DNA of 64,000 bases from Dryococelus australis (Eukaryota > Arthropoda > Insecta > Phasmatodea > Phasmatidae), in assembly GCA_029891345.1 (NCBI GenBank), contig CM057003.1:10110209-10174208 (forward strand), in the 5' to 3' direction. Shown piece by piece: positions 12,564 through 23,765 of this stretch (position 1 is its first letter; the number at the start of each line of letters is the position of its first letter). A program made the position numbers and the translations under genes. The notes under the pieces were generated by a model. That model had not been told where the DNA came from and made no database searches. It worked only from the letters and a program-made list of their open reading frames with translations.

Positions 12564-12590
12564 CGATGCTGCACAGGAAGTCGCTTTATA

Positions 12591-12815
12591 GGCTGTTCAC
12601 GGTAAATTGCGTACCTACTCCGGAAAGTCCTGCTTAACATGTGCCTGTATGCACATGGTGTATTCTTCGGCCATATGCAAAATTAATTAACATTTCCATT
12701 GGCCTCATCACTTTATCCATGTGGCGGTCGATTGAAACTGTGAAAATTTTAGGGAAGTAAATATTTTACAAATGTGCTTATTTTACACTTACATCAGTAC
12801 AAACAAAAAAAACTT
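12591..12815 (+). mobile_element. MITE family 1, truncated copy (left half)
   Basis: It starts with GGCTGTTCACGGTAAA and follows the left half of the family (a CCTGCTTAAC block, TGTATGCACATGGTGTATTC, a GGCCTCATCACTTTATCC block, AAGTAAATATTTTACAAATG). The sequence leaves the family near 12815 and has no right inverted repeat, so the copy is truncated. Confidence 0.75.
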
Positions 12816-13129
12816 ACTGATAACTAATCAGTCTACTTTCCTCTACATGGGTGCAGATAAATTTCAGTAACGTTCTTAAAATCTTAGATGGTAGGTAGGC
12901 GTTGACGTCTCGTTGACACCAATATTATTAGAGATGAAACCAGAAACATGTGAGAGAGTACAAAGGCAATTAAATACACAAGTGACTTATCCAAGATTCG
13001 AATTCAGAAAAACTCGTAAAATTAAGCTAGCTTGCAATCAACTGCATCACGGAGGTATGATTCGGAGCATCTACTTCGTATGTAATCAGTCTAATGTTTT
13101 GAATAATATGGTTTACTAACCATAAGTAT

Positions 13130-15900
13130 TTACATGGCCATCATTTTGAAAATTAATGTCTTAGCCACTAAAATCACTTACGTTTACATATCCTACCATA
13201 ACGCTACTTGTGTGAATAATTTGGTGGAAATCAGTTTATTAGAACCCCAGATAAAGCATACAAACCTTATTTTATTAATAGGCGCTATCATAGAAAACGT
13301 CCTAAAAAAGATGTTCTTTATACTATGCGTTCGACAAATAGAGTCAGGATAAAAATTTGGTTGAATTTGGTTAAATGATCTAATATATATGCCAAGCATA
13401 TCAAAATATTTATGTGGCTGCAATTTTGGAAATCAGTGACTGGCCCCATTTAAATCACGAAACTTTACACGGCCTTCTGTACGCGTGCAAAATTTTGTGG
13501 AAATTAGTTTAATTATTTCAGAAATATGGCAAACGTTAATTTTACTCATCTGACACAACTTTGAAAAAATCCGACAATGGAGTATCTCTGTAGGCATAAA
13601 TGATGCTTCTTATTAATACTGTTTTTATACGAAATTTGGATGAAGTTTGTTGAATCGTTTCATACACATAACAAATTAATATAAACTCTTTATTTAAACA
13701 GTATTAAAATTTTTTTCCCGCACATAACACTGGTTCATTTACATACACTACAGTAGCAACACTCGTGTGACATTTTGGTATGAATAGGTTGATTGATTCT
13801 CGAGATATGGAATATAAACCTCCATTGTTCATGGGACTTCATAAATGGAGGACGAAAGTTTATGTGTTAACACGTTTTATGATTGTAAACGATAAATATA
13901 CAAAGTTAAATTTAAATCTGTTACGTAGTTTCGTAGATAAAGCACACTAAGCTAAAATTTTGTGTAGGCGTCAGTTAGAAAATTAGAGACGTGCACATTA
14001 AAAATATATTAATTAATATGGCCTATCACAGTACTATTCCTGATATATGGGATAAAAACTGTATTTTTCCTGTGGGGCTAACTTACAAAATGGCGGAAAA
14101 TGAGGCTTTGCATAGGCAATTTTGATGGTTATCATTTATACTATCAGCACGCATATTTATGTTGACATCTGTTTAGTAATTTTGTAGATAAAAATGTCTG
14201 AACTTTTAGGTTTATATGGTTACCATTTTGAAAATATAAGTGTCTGACACTTTCAAAGTTATTATGTTTACATTGCCCGCCATAGTGCTACATGATCGCA
14301 AAATTTAGTATAAATCAGTTGTTTATTCGGCGATATCACATAATTCTAAGTTGTGATATGATACTATTTTATAAAATGGCGGACAAGGGATACTGTGTGG
14401 ATGCATTTGATGATTGTAATATATGCCGGCAGCATATAAATTTTCATTGCATTTTATTACATGGTTTCGAGTATTTAAAGTGTAAAACTCAAATAACTAT
14501 ATGGCCACCATTCTTAAGATAAGTGTCTGACATACCTAAAACATGCCAGTTAACAGTTATTACACAAGAACTTTATTAATATATGTAACGCTATGTTAAA
14601 ATCTGCCCGACAAAATTGGTTGATTTGTTTGGCATATATTATGCTTGTAATAGTTACTGTCAGTACACAAAATTTGGTTGAAATTGGTCAGCGGTACGGT
14701 AGTTATGCCAAATAACCCTAAGATATTTGTATGGTGGCCATTTTGAAAATATGTGCCTTATGAAGTATAATTACTCGATTTGCCATAGTATTTATTAATT
14801 ACGTGCCAAATTTGGCCAAAATAGGTTGAGAAGTTTTCGTAATATAATGTAGAAGCTTCATTTTTTTCATGTGGCGCTTTGTTCCAAAATGGCAAACAAA
14901 AGAGATTCCGTCTAGATACATTTGATGTTTGTTATATTTGCTCCCAACATACAAAGAAAAGTTGATTACATGGTTTAGAAGATAAATCATACTATATGGC
15001 CACCATTTTTTTTAAATTGTCTGGCATTCTTGAAACATATTTGTACGTATAAACTTCTGTATTACTACTTGTTTACCATATTCGATATAAATATGTCAGT
15101 TGTTCCTCGAAATATAACACAAAGATTTCATTAATTCACGTAGCCATATATTACGAAAAGGCGAACGAAAGTGGAACTTTTTTTTTTTTGGCTTATATTA
15201 TGCTTGCAGTAGATACTGTCAGCGTAGAAACTTTAGTTGAAATTGTTCAAATGGAATGGAAGTTATATCAAATAAACTTAAAATATTTCCATGACCGCCT
15301 GTTTCGACTTGAAACTTACACATTTAAGTTTGATGGCCTGTAACGAACGCCATGCGTCCGTCCACGCCCTCCGCCATCTTGCACTGCATCGCCGCTCCTA
15401 GCGGCCACCAGGTGAACTGAAGTTGTAGCACTCTGTAGTGGCGCCAAGCTCAAAAACACACGTGTTGAATGTCTCATATTAACACTGCGCTCCTATTCAC
15501 TGTACGGACTCGAGCCCTCGTAACACTTTAAACCGGCTAGTTACAATTATTTACAGTCTCAACACCGCCCTTTTGAAAATAAGTGCCTAATAAAGTTCAA
15601 TTATTTATATTTACCTGGCCTTTTATAGTATTACGTACTTGCCAAATTTGGAAAAAAAAATTGGTTGAATAGTTTTCGAGGTATACTTAATTTAAAAGCT
15701 TCATTTCTTCATGTGGCGCTATCTTCCAAACTTGCGGACCAACAATAAATGGCCATCTATGAAATCATTGCTTACACCTTGCGCTGTCAGCGTACACAAT
15801 TTGGTTTAAATCGGTTGAATGGTATCCGAGATATGACAAATATTCGTAAATTTAAAAGAATGGTCGCCATTTTGAAAGTAAAGGCCGGCATGGTGGGGAA
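13130..15900. repeat. Degenerate long-period repeat region
   Basis: Variants of three phrases recur in a fixed order: GGCCACCATTTTGAAAA, a TTTGGTTGAAATCGGTTGA type, and AAAATGGCGGACAA, spaced roughly 260-290 bases (CCATTTT-type hits near 13140, 14218, 14505, 14737, 14998 and 15868; AATTTGG-type hits near 13220, 13495, 14300, 14670, 14810, 15645 and 15800). The units are too diverged for exact borders. Similar phrases are common in arthropod non-coding transposons. Short ORFs here (13134, 13193, 14292, 14799, 15749) reflect the repeat. A GC-richer foreign-looking patch at about 15330-15545 interrupts it. Confidence 0.6.
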
Positions 15901-16067
15901 CTATAAAAGTAAGGTATCCCTACTTAGTGCTACGTGTGAACCGGGTTTGTGTTCTCAGAAATCTCTCCTTCCTTCGGAAAGTAGGCTGAGAAAACAGAAA
16001 ATCAAATAAAATATTTCAATTTGAAATCAGCTTAAAGACAAAGAACTACTTTCTCTAGGTTATTATA

Positions 16068-16498
16068 GGTTGTTCACGATTAAATTAGCACTTTTGAAAG
16101 CCCTCTTAAGATCTACATGTATGCACATTGTGTATTCTTCCGCTTTATGTAGAATTAACATTGTCGTGGGCCTCATCACTTTATTCACGCGTCGGTCAAT
16201 TGAAACTGCGAAATTATTAGTAGGGCCTAAAGTAAATATTCTACAAATCTGCTCATTTTATACTTCGTTGAATAAAAAAAAATGCCGAAGAAATAATTTA
16301 CGTTTTCACAAATGGTTTCCTAATACTTTTTATTCGACGTAAAGATACCGAACTAATTTCCCTCCATCGTTACCAACTTACTGGGTGCATGTCACTGGCA
16401 CTCAGTGCCGTTGAAATATATATGCAGGTAGGACCAGGGACTTTTTCTAAGGTTGATTAAAAAAAAAAAAAAAACCCTCACTTTATCGTGAACAGCCT
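16068..16498 (+). mobile_element. MITE family 1, full copy
   Basis: The left terminus GGTTGTTCACG and the right terminus CGTGAACAGCC form an inverted repeat, extended inside by GCACTTTTGAAAGCCC on the left and a CTCACTTTATCG block on the right. The interior has the family landmarks (CTTAAGATCTAC, CACATTGTGTATTCTTCCG, GGCCTCATCACTTTATTC and, on the right, TATATATGCAGGTAGGACCA). Length is about 431 bp. It encodes nothing; ORFs at 16070-16342 and 16392-16709 lie in or across it. Confidence 0.8.
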
Positions 16499-16730
16499 TT
16501 ACCAGCCTTATTGGACGCATGCCCGTCAGTGTGGCCATCAGGTTTTTCAAAACTTGATTTGAAAAGTGTTCAATCAACCGCAAACAGCCTGCACAGTGAA
16601 ACGCAGAGAAAAAACAGGGTGTTTTTTGTGTCGGTGACATGACTGTGGCTTTTACGTGAATACATCTGCATTGGCGGGTAACATTTGCTTTGGAGTATAA
16701 GAATAACATGAAAGTGACGAAGTGAATATA
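16499..16730. other. Short non-coding spacer between MITE copies
   Basis: Minus-strand ORFs at 16392-16709 and 16570-16788 overlap each other and the MITE termini. I see no domain and do not accept them as genes. Confidence 0.5.
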
Positions 16731-16900
16731 GGCTGTTCACGGAAAAGTGGGCACTTTTGAAAGCCCGCCCAATTGGAATTATAGTCAATAAATCTATTTT
16801 ATTTTAACTTTAGACGTTAACTTCCGAATACGGTGGAATATGCAAACTGTGTTTAATACTTGCAGGATTATATTTATTTGACAAAGGTGGTTCAAGTATA
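16731..16900 (+). mobile_element. MITE family 1, short subtype, partial copy
   Basis: It begins with GGCTGTTCACGGAAAAGTGG and GCACTTTTGAAAGCCC but then follows the short-subtype interior (TTGGAATTATAGTCAATAAA, a GTGTTTAATACTT block) also seen at 28590 and 60235. No right inverted repeat is visible. Confidence 0.6.
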
Positions 16901-17388
16901 CTAAATAAAATATAACAAAACCTTTTAAAACCAACCTTTTATTTATAAATGCACTAAAAAGAGAAAAATAATATTAGTAGCTACAGAATTTGTAGAACTT
17001 TTTAAGACTTGGTCAAACAGCCACTTACTACAAAATTAATATGAACATATAAATTTATTTTTAGTATATAAAAGCTTGGCGCGAATACTTAAGAGCCTTG
17101 CGCACGATATGTGCTTACTGCGATTATGCAAATGAGGTATACATTCTATATTGTAAATGGTTAAGATTCTTACTCAAGATATGTACCTATGTTACAAAGA
17201 TATCTTATAACTGATTTATGATGATTGCAACTATCTCGTTTTTTTTTTTTCACGTACAAGATAGAGCATATTTGTTACCTCGCCAGCACTAGCGTTTACC
17301 TAGTTGCGAAAACTTTCCCTTTGCCAAAATTTAACAGTGATTTTCCCAACCTGTAGTAAAAGTAATGTCACCAACGTACTTCACTAAT
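16901..17388. other. Non-coding, no feature recognised
   Basis: AT-rich sequence with a T12 homopolymer near 17240. No gene or known repeat. Confidence 0.5.
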
Positions 17389-17390
17389 CT

Positions 17391-17694
17391 TGGGGCAGCG
17401 GTGACGCAGTGGCTAGGGCGCTCGCCTCCCACCACGGCGATCCGGGTCCGATACCCGGCGGGCCCACTCCCGGATTTTCGCATTTGGGAATTGTGCTGGA
17501 CGATGCCGTTTGCCGGCGGGTTTTCTCGGGGCACTGCCGTTTCCCCCACCCTTGCATTCCGCTCCATCCTAGGGTCTCATTTCGTGTCGTGTCCGGGGAT
17601 GACGGACACCTGCGGGCCCCAGCTGGAAAACCCGTCACTCGGCGAGTGTTGCCTTGCCCTGGGTTCACTCCCCACTCGGGTTTTTTTTTTTTTA
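17391..17694 (+). mobile_element. tRNA-derived SINE, family S1, variant copy with different tail
   Basis: The tRNA-like head (GGGGCAGCGGTGACGCAGTG, then a box-B GGGTCCGATACCCGGC) and S1 core (CGGATTTTCGCATTTGGGAA, GCCGGCGGGTTTTCTCGGGG, a CACCCTTGCATTCCG block) are clear. After the core it differs from the other copies: it carries a GGGGATGACGGACACCTGCG segment and ends in a CCACTCGGG block and a T12 run. This is either a second subfamily with its own 3' end or a chimera. ORFs on both strands here are artefacts of high GC. Confidence 0.75.
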
Positions 17695-19862
17695 ACTTAC
17701 CTTAACAGGCAGTAAAAGAGTACAGATATCCATGAAACAGAATACATTATCATACAGAATTGAAACGGCTTGGAAGTTCCTTTGATGTGAGCGTAGGGTA
17801 CCTTTTAGCTGAATGGCTCCGCGAGGTCCTGTGAACGGGCCTTTCGTCTGATTGGCTACTACGTGCCACATAAAATACCGTATCGGTTGGGGCTGCCGGC
17901 TGGTGAGTTAAGTTACCAGTCGCTGATTGGCGAACGGCGCACCCGACGTGTTTCTGTCCAGTGACGCTGTTTCACCAGCGAGTGCGACATCAATTCGAGC
18001 TTGAACCCGTTTAGTCACTGTGTTCACGATCGTGGACATGTTGCATACGAAGGGTATTTATGCCCAGTGCTGTACACAACGAGGAAACAGTGCACAATGT
18101 AGGTACTTAAGAGCCTTCTAACGGGGTAACGTGATTGTTACCGCGCCTCTCGTTTATGAATGGATGATGGTGGTGTCTATATAATAAAGCAGCACATTAT
18201 TGACTGGTTGCAAAGCGGACAGTAGACGCAAGTACACTCAACGCCAAAATATTTCGCCATCGCAACACTTTTGCTTACAAATTAATGCGTGAGCGAACAG
18301 GATAATCCGTTGTTTCAACTCTGCCAACATATCTTTGTATCCACGGCTTTCCTGCAGTTAGAACCTGGGGACTTTTAGTCCGAAAATAACTACCTAGCGG
18401 CTTCGATCAAGGAGTTTTCCCGCAAAATTAACACATGCGTTTACAAATTGTCAACAGCCAACATCAAACAAGAATATCTGCTAATAAGTAGATGTTATTA
18501 CGAAGTTTTAATTAGGCAATTACATCCTTATAGGCAAGCAGAACTAAAATATTTTTAAGAATTAGAGATAAAAATATGGGAATAATTTTTTATTTTATTG
18601 ACTTACGGCTATAACTCGGTAGGACATGCGTGTATTTCGACCTATAAAATCACTGTGCATCACGAGTAAGAAATGCACTGCATCACTAGAAAAAATAGCC
18701 AACAAAAGCCTGTTTGCCTCAACCTAATCTCACAAAAATATTTCTACTTCAAATCGTAATTACTAAAATTACCATACAATTCACGACTAAAATACCGACT
18801 ATTAAATACAATGGAGGAATTATGCAATCAGCCTGACATTGCACGAAACGATAATATTTTAATCAGTGATATAATCAAATGTTATGTGTACATTCTGCGA
18901 CAAGAGAGGAAAATACTCCTTCCCGAGTAAAACCGTTGAAACGATGGGTGCGGTGTTACTGTTTGAGGTCAGCGAACCGAACACGCAGCAAGCAGCAGAT
19001 AATGCACCTATTACAGTAATGTTCTGTACACCAGAGTAATCGGGATGCCACAAAGATAAATTTTGTTGACTGATTTACAGCCCCGTTTCCAATTACACTT
19101 CAATCAAACCGCCGTTTGTAGTTTCAGTCATTCGCATTAGCTTTGAGAAACTCCCCACAGCAGCTCATTAATGATCTCCTAGTTTCCTCATCTGACAGTA
19201 ATAGGAGTTCTAATCTACATTATGTAAAATATACGTTACGTCTCCATGGTTTAACACTCTTCGATGATATCCTTACGAAAGTAAAATGTCGAATTCATTT
19301 ACATCGAGCACGGGTTTAAGTCGCAATGCTTTTAGAAACTTTATGTCTAACGTCATCGTTAACACGGTACGTATTACAAATCGAAACTGAGCAAGATGTC
19401 CAGCCATCCCCACGAAGGGAATTTCTACAGAAGTATGGATAAATTTAAAATCTATTGAATTTATACTAAAGTTATTACGAGTATGTTTAAACCGTTAAGC
19501 CTAAGTAGTAACGACATTTTTTTCTAAATTACATTTATGTAATGTGTAATGTGTACATGCTGTTCTTAATATACTGTGTAACACAGTATTTTAAATGCGA
19601 GGGATGTAAATCATCTGAAAATGTTCCCGATTTCGAAACTTGTTGTGTGTGGAGGGGAAAGGGTATGTTTAATGTCATAAATTTTACGTGGGTTTAGGCA
19701 ACGTATATCTAATAGGTTCTCTGAATTAAACAGTTACGTATACCTTTTATCATACTGGACTATAAACGATCGGAAAGAAAGTTACTACTTACTGAAAATG
19801 ATTACAACAGTACCATAAATCACATACCTTGATTATGAGTCGCAATTTACTTTAATAATATA
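17695..19862. other. Non-coding stretch, GC-rich patch with CCAAT-like motifs at its start
   Basis: Positions 17800-18040 are distinctly GC-rich and hold three (A/T/C)GCTGAATGG or CTGATTGGC-type motifs (17807-17820, 17847-17857, 17922-17932), which read as inverted CCAAT boxes. The rest, to 19862, shows nothing I can name. Confidence 0.4.
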
Positions 19863-20235
19863 CAGGGTCAGTCATTTATAGAGGCCCCGTGGCACGTTTG
19901 TGTAACGGAGCGAGGGAATGAGGAAATACAGACCAGTGTGACAACAAAACACCTAGAGTAGGTGATGGACAATTATTATATAGTTTTAATAATCAAATAT
20001 TTTTCTTTTTTAAAATTGGTACACTTGTTAATGAAGAACTGCAGCAATTCTATCGCTACAGGCATAACCAACATACTCTGGCATTAATACTAAAATTATT
20101 TTTAATTGCTGTTAGCAAATTACTCATGGATGCGAGATTTATATATTTTAAGGATTCATAGTATATTTAATTTCGCCAGTCCCTCACTTCGTTGCACACT
20201 TGTCCCACGGGGCCTCTTTTAAAGGACTCAGCCTG
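19863..20235. mobile_element. Mariner-type MITE, 373 bp, TA target duplication
   Basis: The left end CAGGGTCAGTCATTTA and the right end (read inverted) CAGGCTGAGTCCTTTA start an inverted repeat of nearly 60 bp. It includes the shared GAGGCCCCGTGG block and a GCAACGAAGTGAGGGACTG / GTAACGGAGCGAGGGAATG pair. TA dinucleotides flank both ends (19861-19862 and 20236-20237). The interior is AT-rich and non-coding. TA duplication with a CAGGGT-type terminus points to mobilisation by a Tc1/mariner transposase in trans. Confidence 0.85.
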
Positions 20236-20749
20236 TAGATGACGGGATCATACTTTTTGCATCGACGTTGTTTTCAGAAATGTCCAGGCAAGTCTATAAA
20301 CAGTTCGGTCACAGCTCCGAATTAAACTGGTAAAAATTGCGTCCTCCAGAAAGAGGTGGAGGGGGTGTAAAAAGTCCCGCCTCACTCTATCGAAGCAGAA
20401 TCCCAGAGCGAAGGAGTGGGATTGCGTTTCTCACTCCTTGCTCCCTTCCCATGGAGGCTGTTCGGAAGTGGTGGCCGCCATAAACCAGTGACCCCGCACG
20501 GCAGCTCCCATTGTAATTCACGGTGTTTACGGCACGGGCGGTGCAAAATGGCGGGGTCTGGAGTTCCGCGCAACCTCCGTCCCAGACGCCGTTGATAGGA
20601 CGCTCGCCGGCTAGGATAAACAGGTATGTGACCTTGACGCCAACCTCAGTGTTCCTGACAAGCAAACGTCCTTCAACATAGTGTGCGTGCCCTTCTAGTA
20701 ACAACCCGGAGGCGAAATTTATATGGGCTCTTCGCGGTTATTTGAACAA
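20236..20749. other. GC-richer non-coding stretch
   Basis: Overlapping minus-strand ORFs at 20382-20704 are in a GC-rich patch; neither has a recognisable domain or a convincing splice context. No call is made. Confidence 0.4.
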
Positions 20750-20853
20750 ATCAACCTTTGAAAAATGTCACCACCCCTACCTGCACATCTTTTAAAAGGG
20801 AAAACTGACCGGCACGGGCCCATTAAGGTTGGCAACGACGTAGGGATAGTAGT
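20750..20853 (-). mobile_element. MITE family 1, right-end fragment
   Basis: About 100 bp match the right part of family 1 read inverted: CAACCTTTGAAAAATGTCAC, CCCTACCTGCACAT, then GGTTGGCAACGACGTAGGGA. The terminus is missing. It lies just upstream of a full copy in the opposite direction. Confidence 0.6.
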
Positions 20854-20885
20854 TCAATGTCGTAACAGTGAATATAAAGTGATAT

Positions 20886-21303
20886 AGGCTGTTGACGGTA
20901 AAATAAGCGTTTTTGAAAGCCCTGCTTAAGATCTACTTGTGTACACGTTGTGTATTCTTCCGCCTTATGTAAAATTAACATTGCCATGGGCGTCATCACT
21001 TTATTCGTGCGTAGGTAAGTGGAACTGTGAAATAATTAGGAAAGTAAATATTTTACAATCTCATATTTACACTTAATATAGATGCATTAAAATATCAGAA
21101 AATGAAATAAATAATTTAGGCTATCACAAATTGTTAACTAGCCCATCTTGTTTGACGTTAAGATATGGAACTACTTTTCATACATCGTTACTAACTTTAC
21201 TAAGCGAACGTCACTCGGTACGCTAATTACAATATATGCTGGCCGGGCCAGTAAATTTTTCTAATGTTCATTTCAAAAGTACTCACTTTATCGTGAACAG
21301 CAT
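20886..21303 (+). mobile_element. MITE family 1, full copy
   Basis: It starts with GGCTGTTGACGGTAAAATAA and TTTTTGAAAGCCCTGCTTAA and ends with ACTCACTTTATCGTGAACAG. Interior landmarks of the family are all present in order. Length is about 418 bp and it is non-coding. Confidence 0.85.
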
Positions 21304-21380
21304 TTTGGTGAATGTGAATACTGAAGTGATTTGTTTAGTTTTCTATTTTATAGCTTGTTAATACGAGTATTAGAAATTCT

Positions 21381-21537
21381 GTAGAAAAGTTTACTTTCAA
21401 TATTTTCACAGTTTCACTTCATCGACACATGAATCAAGAGCTCATGCACATGGCAGTGTTAATTTTATTTACGGTCGAAGAATACATAATGTGAGTTCAG
21501 GCAGATTTCAAAACTGCCCGTTTTCACCTCGAACAGC
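21381..21537 (-). mobile_element. MITE family 1, left-half fragment, inverted
   Basis: The fragment reads as the inverted left half of the family: a TTTCACAGTTTCACTTCATC block, GGCAGTGTTAATTTTATTTA, GAAGAATACATAATGTG, then a degraded terminus ending CGAACAGCA. The other half is missing. Confidence 0.6.
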
Positions 21538-22512
21538 ATTTACCCGCAATTTACTTGCGAAAGAGTTGGATAAAAATAACGCAACGCACTGTGGAAAAAA
21601 TTCCTGTCAAACCGCTTCCAATAAATATTGTTAGAATCGCATGGTTGTGACGTCACCGTAACATAATGAACGCCGCTGTAATTGTCTGAGGGATTTGTAT
21701 GTATCCATTTCCCTTCAAATGATTTATACATGGGATCGTTTCTAAAATTTCTTTGACGTTTGACGAGTTCAGCCGATCGAAATCGCGCGGATGAAAACGG
21801 TTACATGAAACTTTAAAACTAAAAACCAGAGAAGGATATGGAGATCATTTATATTGTATCTCTAATGTCATGAATTCTGTTTGAAGTGCACACTGAACAA
21901 GAATAAGAACATAATCAAAAGAAATCAATTTCCCTTGCCCAATGAATATGTATTATACAAAGAATTAAAATTCAGTCTAGATGTATAAATGTATCACGAA
22001 GTTCCTGGTATTCCTGCGTCAAATGACACGCACGTAGCAACAGGATTATTCCACTTTGATAACTACGCACGTCTGTCAAGTAAAGATATTTGGTAGTCTG
22101 ACAGATTTTCTAAGACAGTCAAGACTATTCGACCAACATTGTCTGATGGACGTAATTCGTCTCCGAATTTTATTGCCAAAAATATTTCAAGAACATTTGG
22201 CAGAGTGAGATGGGCTTAATACTGGCCAGCTCTTCGCTGTGAAACGGACGAAAGCAGGCGGTACCATAAAATCTCTCAGAGCATACGTGCTATGCGTCAC
22301 CAAGATGGCGATGAGAAGTAGTTAATACGAAGCTGATTACACGTAAAGTTAAAATACTTCGAATTATTTGAGCTGAGGCAATGCAAGTCAACTAGAAGAG
22401 GCCACTACTAAAAACGTTATAGTTTTCAGCTTGCTTACATCCTCATAATTACTTGAACGTCTTAACCTAAAGTGTTAATAACTTTAATATATTTTTGTGA
22501 AAAATGATGGAA
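21538..22512. other. Non-coding, no feature recognised
   Basis: About 1 kb with no gene, tandem repeat or known element recognised. The minus ORF at 21540-21731 has no motif. Confidence 0.5.
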
Positions 22513-22790
22513 TTCCAAATTATATAACCGCGAGAAGCGGCAGAGAGATAACACGCTGGACCCGTATCCTGAATGACATGAGTTCGATTCCCGGTTTGAC
22601 CATCCAGATCCCGGTTTTTCCCAGACTTTCCGAAATCACCCCAATCCAATGTCGAGGTGGCTCCTTAACATAGGTGACTGTCGAATGCTTCCCTATTTCT
22701 GCAGTTCTGAAATATTTATCAAATCTCTTATCGGCCTCGCTTTCGACGAGATGTTCAGCTCCACGTGGCTGCATAATACCTCCAATGAAA
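22513..22790 (+). mobile_element. tRNA-derived SINE, family S2, A-tailed
   Basis: The head ends with a box-B sequence GAGTTCGATTCCCGGT (about 22570-22586). The body has CCCGGTTTTTCCCAGACTTT, CACCCCAATCCAATGTCGAG and a CACGTGGCTGCATAATACC block, and an A12 tail ends at about 22799. It differs from family S1 in body and tail. Minus-strand ORFs (22467-22774) are artefacts. Confidence 0.65.
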
Positions 22791-22869
22791 AAAAAAAAAT
22801 TATCGGTAATGTAGATGTGTTGTAGCGAAATCTCATAAATATCAGTTATTTTACTGTAAAACGTTATCA

Positions 22870-23115
22870 GCTTCCATACAGTGGGTCTTTACGGGCAGGC
22901 TTCTCCAAGTGACGTCACTTATTTGACAACCGGATTCGATTCCCCGAAGTGTTCCTACGGATTAGTGCACCTGGGAAACGCAGCAGACTTTTCCGTTGGC
23001 CTGTGGGTTGCCGCTAATTCCTCCTATCTCCTATGGCATTACATTCGAACGCTGCTCCAACTTCGCTTCTCTTCATTCAAGCAAACTGGAGCACCTACCA
23101 AATGTATCCAAATCT
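22870..23115 (+). mobile_element. Possible SINE (box-B-like head)
   Basis: It has a box-B-like ACCGGATTCGATTCCCC near 22930, followed by a CCTGGGAAACGCAGCAGAC and CGTTGGCCTGTGGGTTGCCG body with the layout of the other SINEs. No tail or target duplication was found, and only one copy is in the window, so this is tentative. The overlapping ORF at 22881-23132 is not accepted as a gene. Confidence 0.35.
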
Positions 23116-23299
23116 CATTAAGTTCACCTTAAGGTATCTGCCCAAAGTTTCCAGCAACTTAAAAATCCCGCAAAGTGTTGGCCAAGCTAGTAGCGAAATA
23201 TAAGAAGTGAAATGAAAAAAAAAAAAATCACGCGTGTGGTTCCCGCCTAAGGCAGGGCCACGTATGGACGTAAAGATAGAAATAGTTTTGGACGGCTCT

Positions 23300-23527
23300 T
23301 AACAACTAGGTCTTGAGAGCCAAAGTGGGTGAAATGAGGCTAGAATGTAGCAGCATCGGAATGCAAGGGCGAAGGAAACGGGAGATATCCGAGGAAACCC
23401 ACCGACCTACGGCATCATCCGGGACCATGCCTACTTGCGAAAATCTGGAAGTGACTCGGCCGGCTTACTAGCCCGGTTTGCACGGTGGGAGGCGAGCAGT
23501 CTAACCGCTTAGCCACCGCGGCCCCCA
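23300..23527 (-). mobile_element. tRNA-derived SINE, family S1, minus copy
   Basis: Read inverted, it has the S1 order: GGGGGCCGCGGTGGCTAAGC, CTCGCCTCCCACCGTG, a degraded box B, the CAGATTTTCGCAAGTAGGCA block and GGTTTCCTCGGATATCTCCC, ending at a CTCAAGACCTAGTTG motif. The central region is more diverged than in the copies at 12015 and 58704. Confidence 0.75.
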
Positions 23528-23765
23528 TGGATGCAAGGAGGCTGGAGCTAATAGAAACCAGCTTCCCAACCTAGAGACAGACCTGTTGCTCCGGCCAACC
23601 CGAAGAATGGGTGAGGTGAGACGAGATGAGGGGTGGAGACGCAGCGGAATGAAGACGGGGGAGAAAACGGGAGAGCGCCGAGAAAACACCCTCACCACGA
23701 CGGTGTCCATCACACTCCCCGCGTGAGAATCCACAGTCCGGGCAGTGTCTAACCAAGTGATCCAA
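23522..23765 (-). mobile_element. tRNA-derived SINE, third type (S3), minus copy
   Basis: Immediately next to the S1 copy, in the same direction, it reads GGATCACTTGGTTAGACACT, CCCGGACTGTGGATTCTCAC, then a GTGTTTTCTCGGCGCTCTCC block resembling the S1 core, and a GCTGGTTTCTATTAGCTCC tail region. The shared TTTTCTCGG core with a different head and tail suggests a related subfamily. ORFs here (23501-23824, 23571-23765) are not genes. Confidence 0.5.

Noticed and set aside
16392-16788. Minus-strand ORFs of 105 and 72 residues
   Set aside because: The longer crosses the end of a MITE and an A-rich tract, and the two overlap in different frames; no motif.
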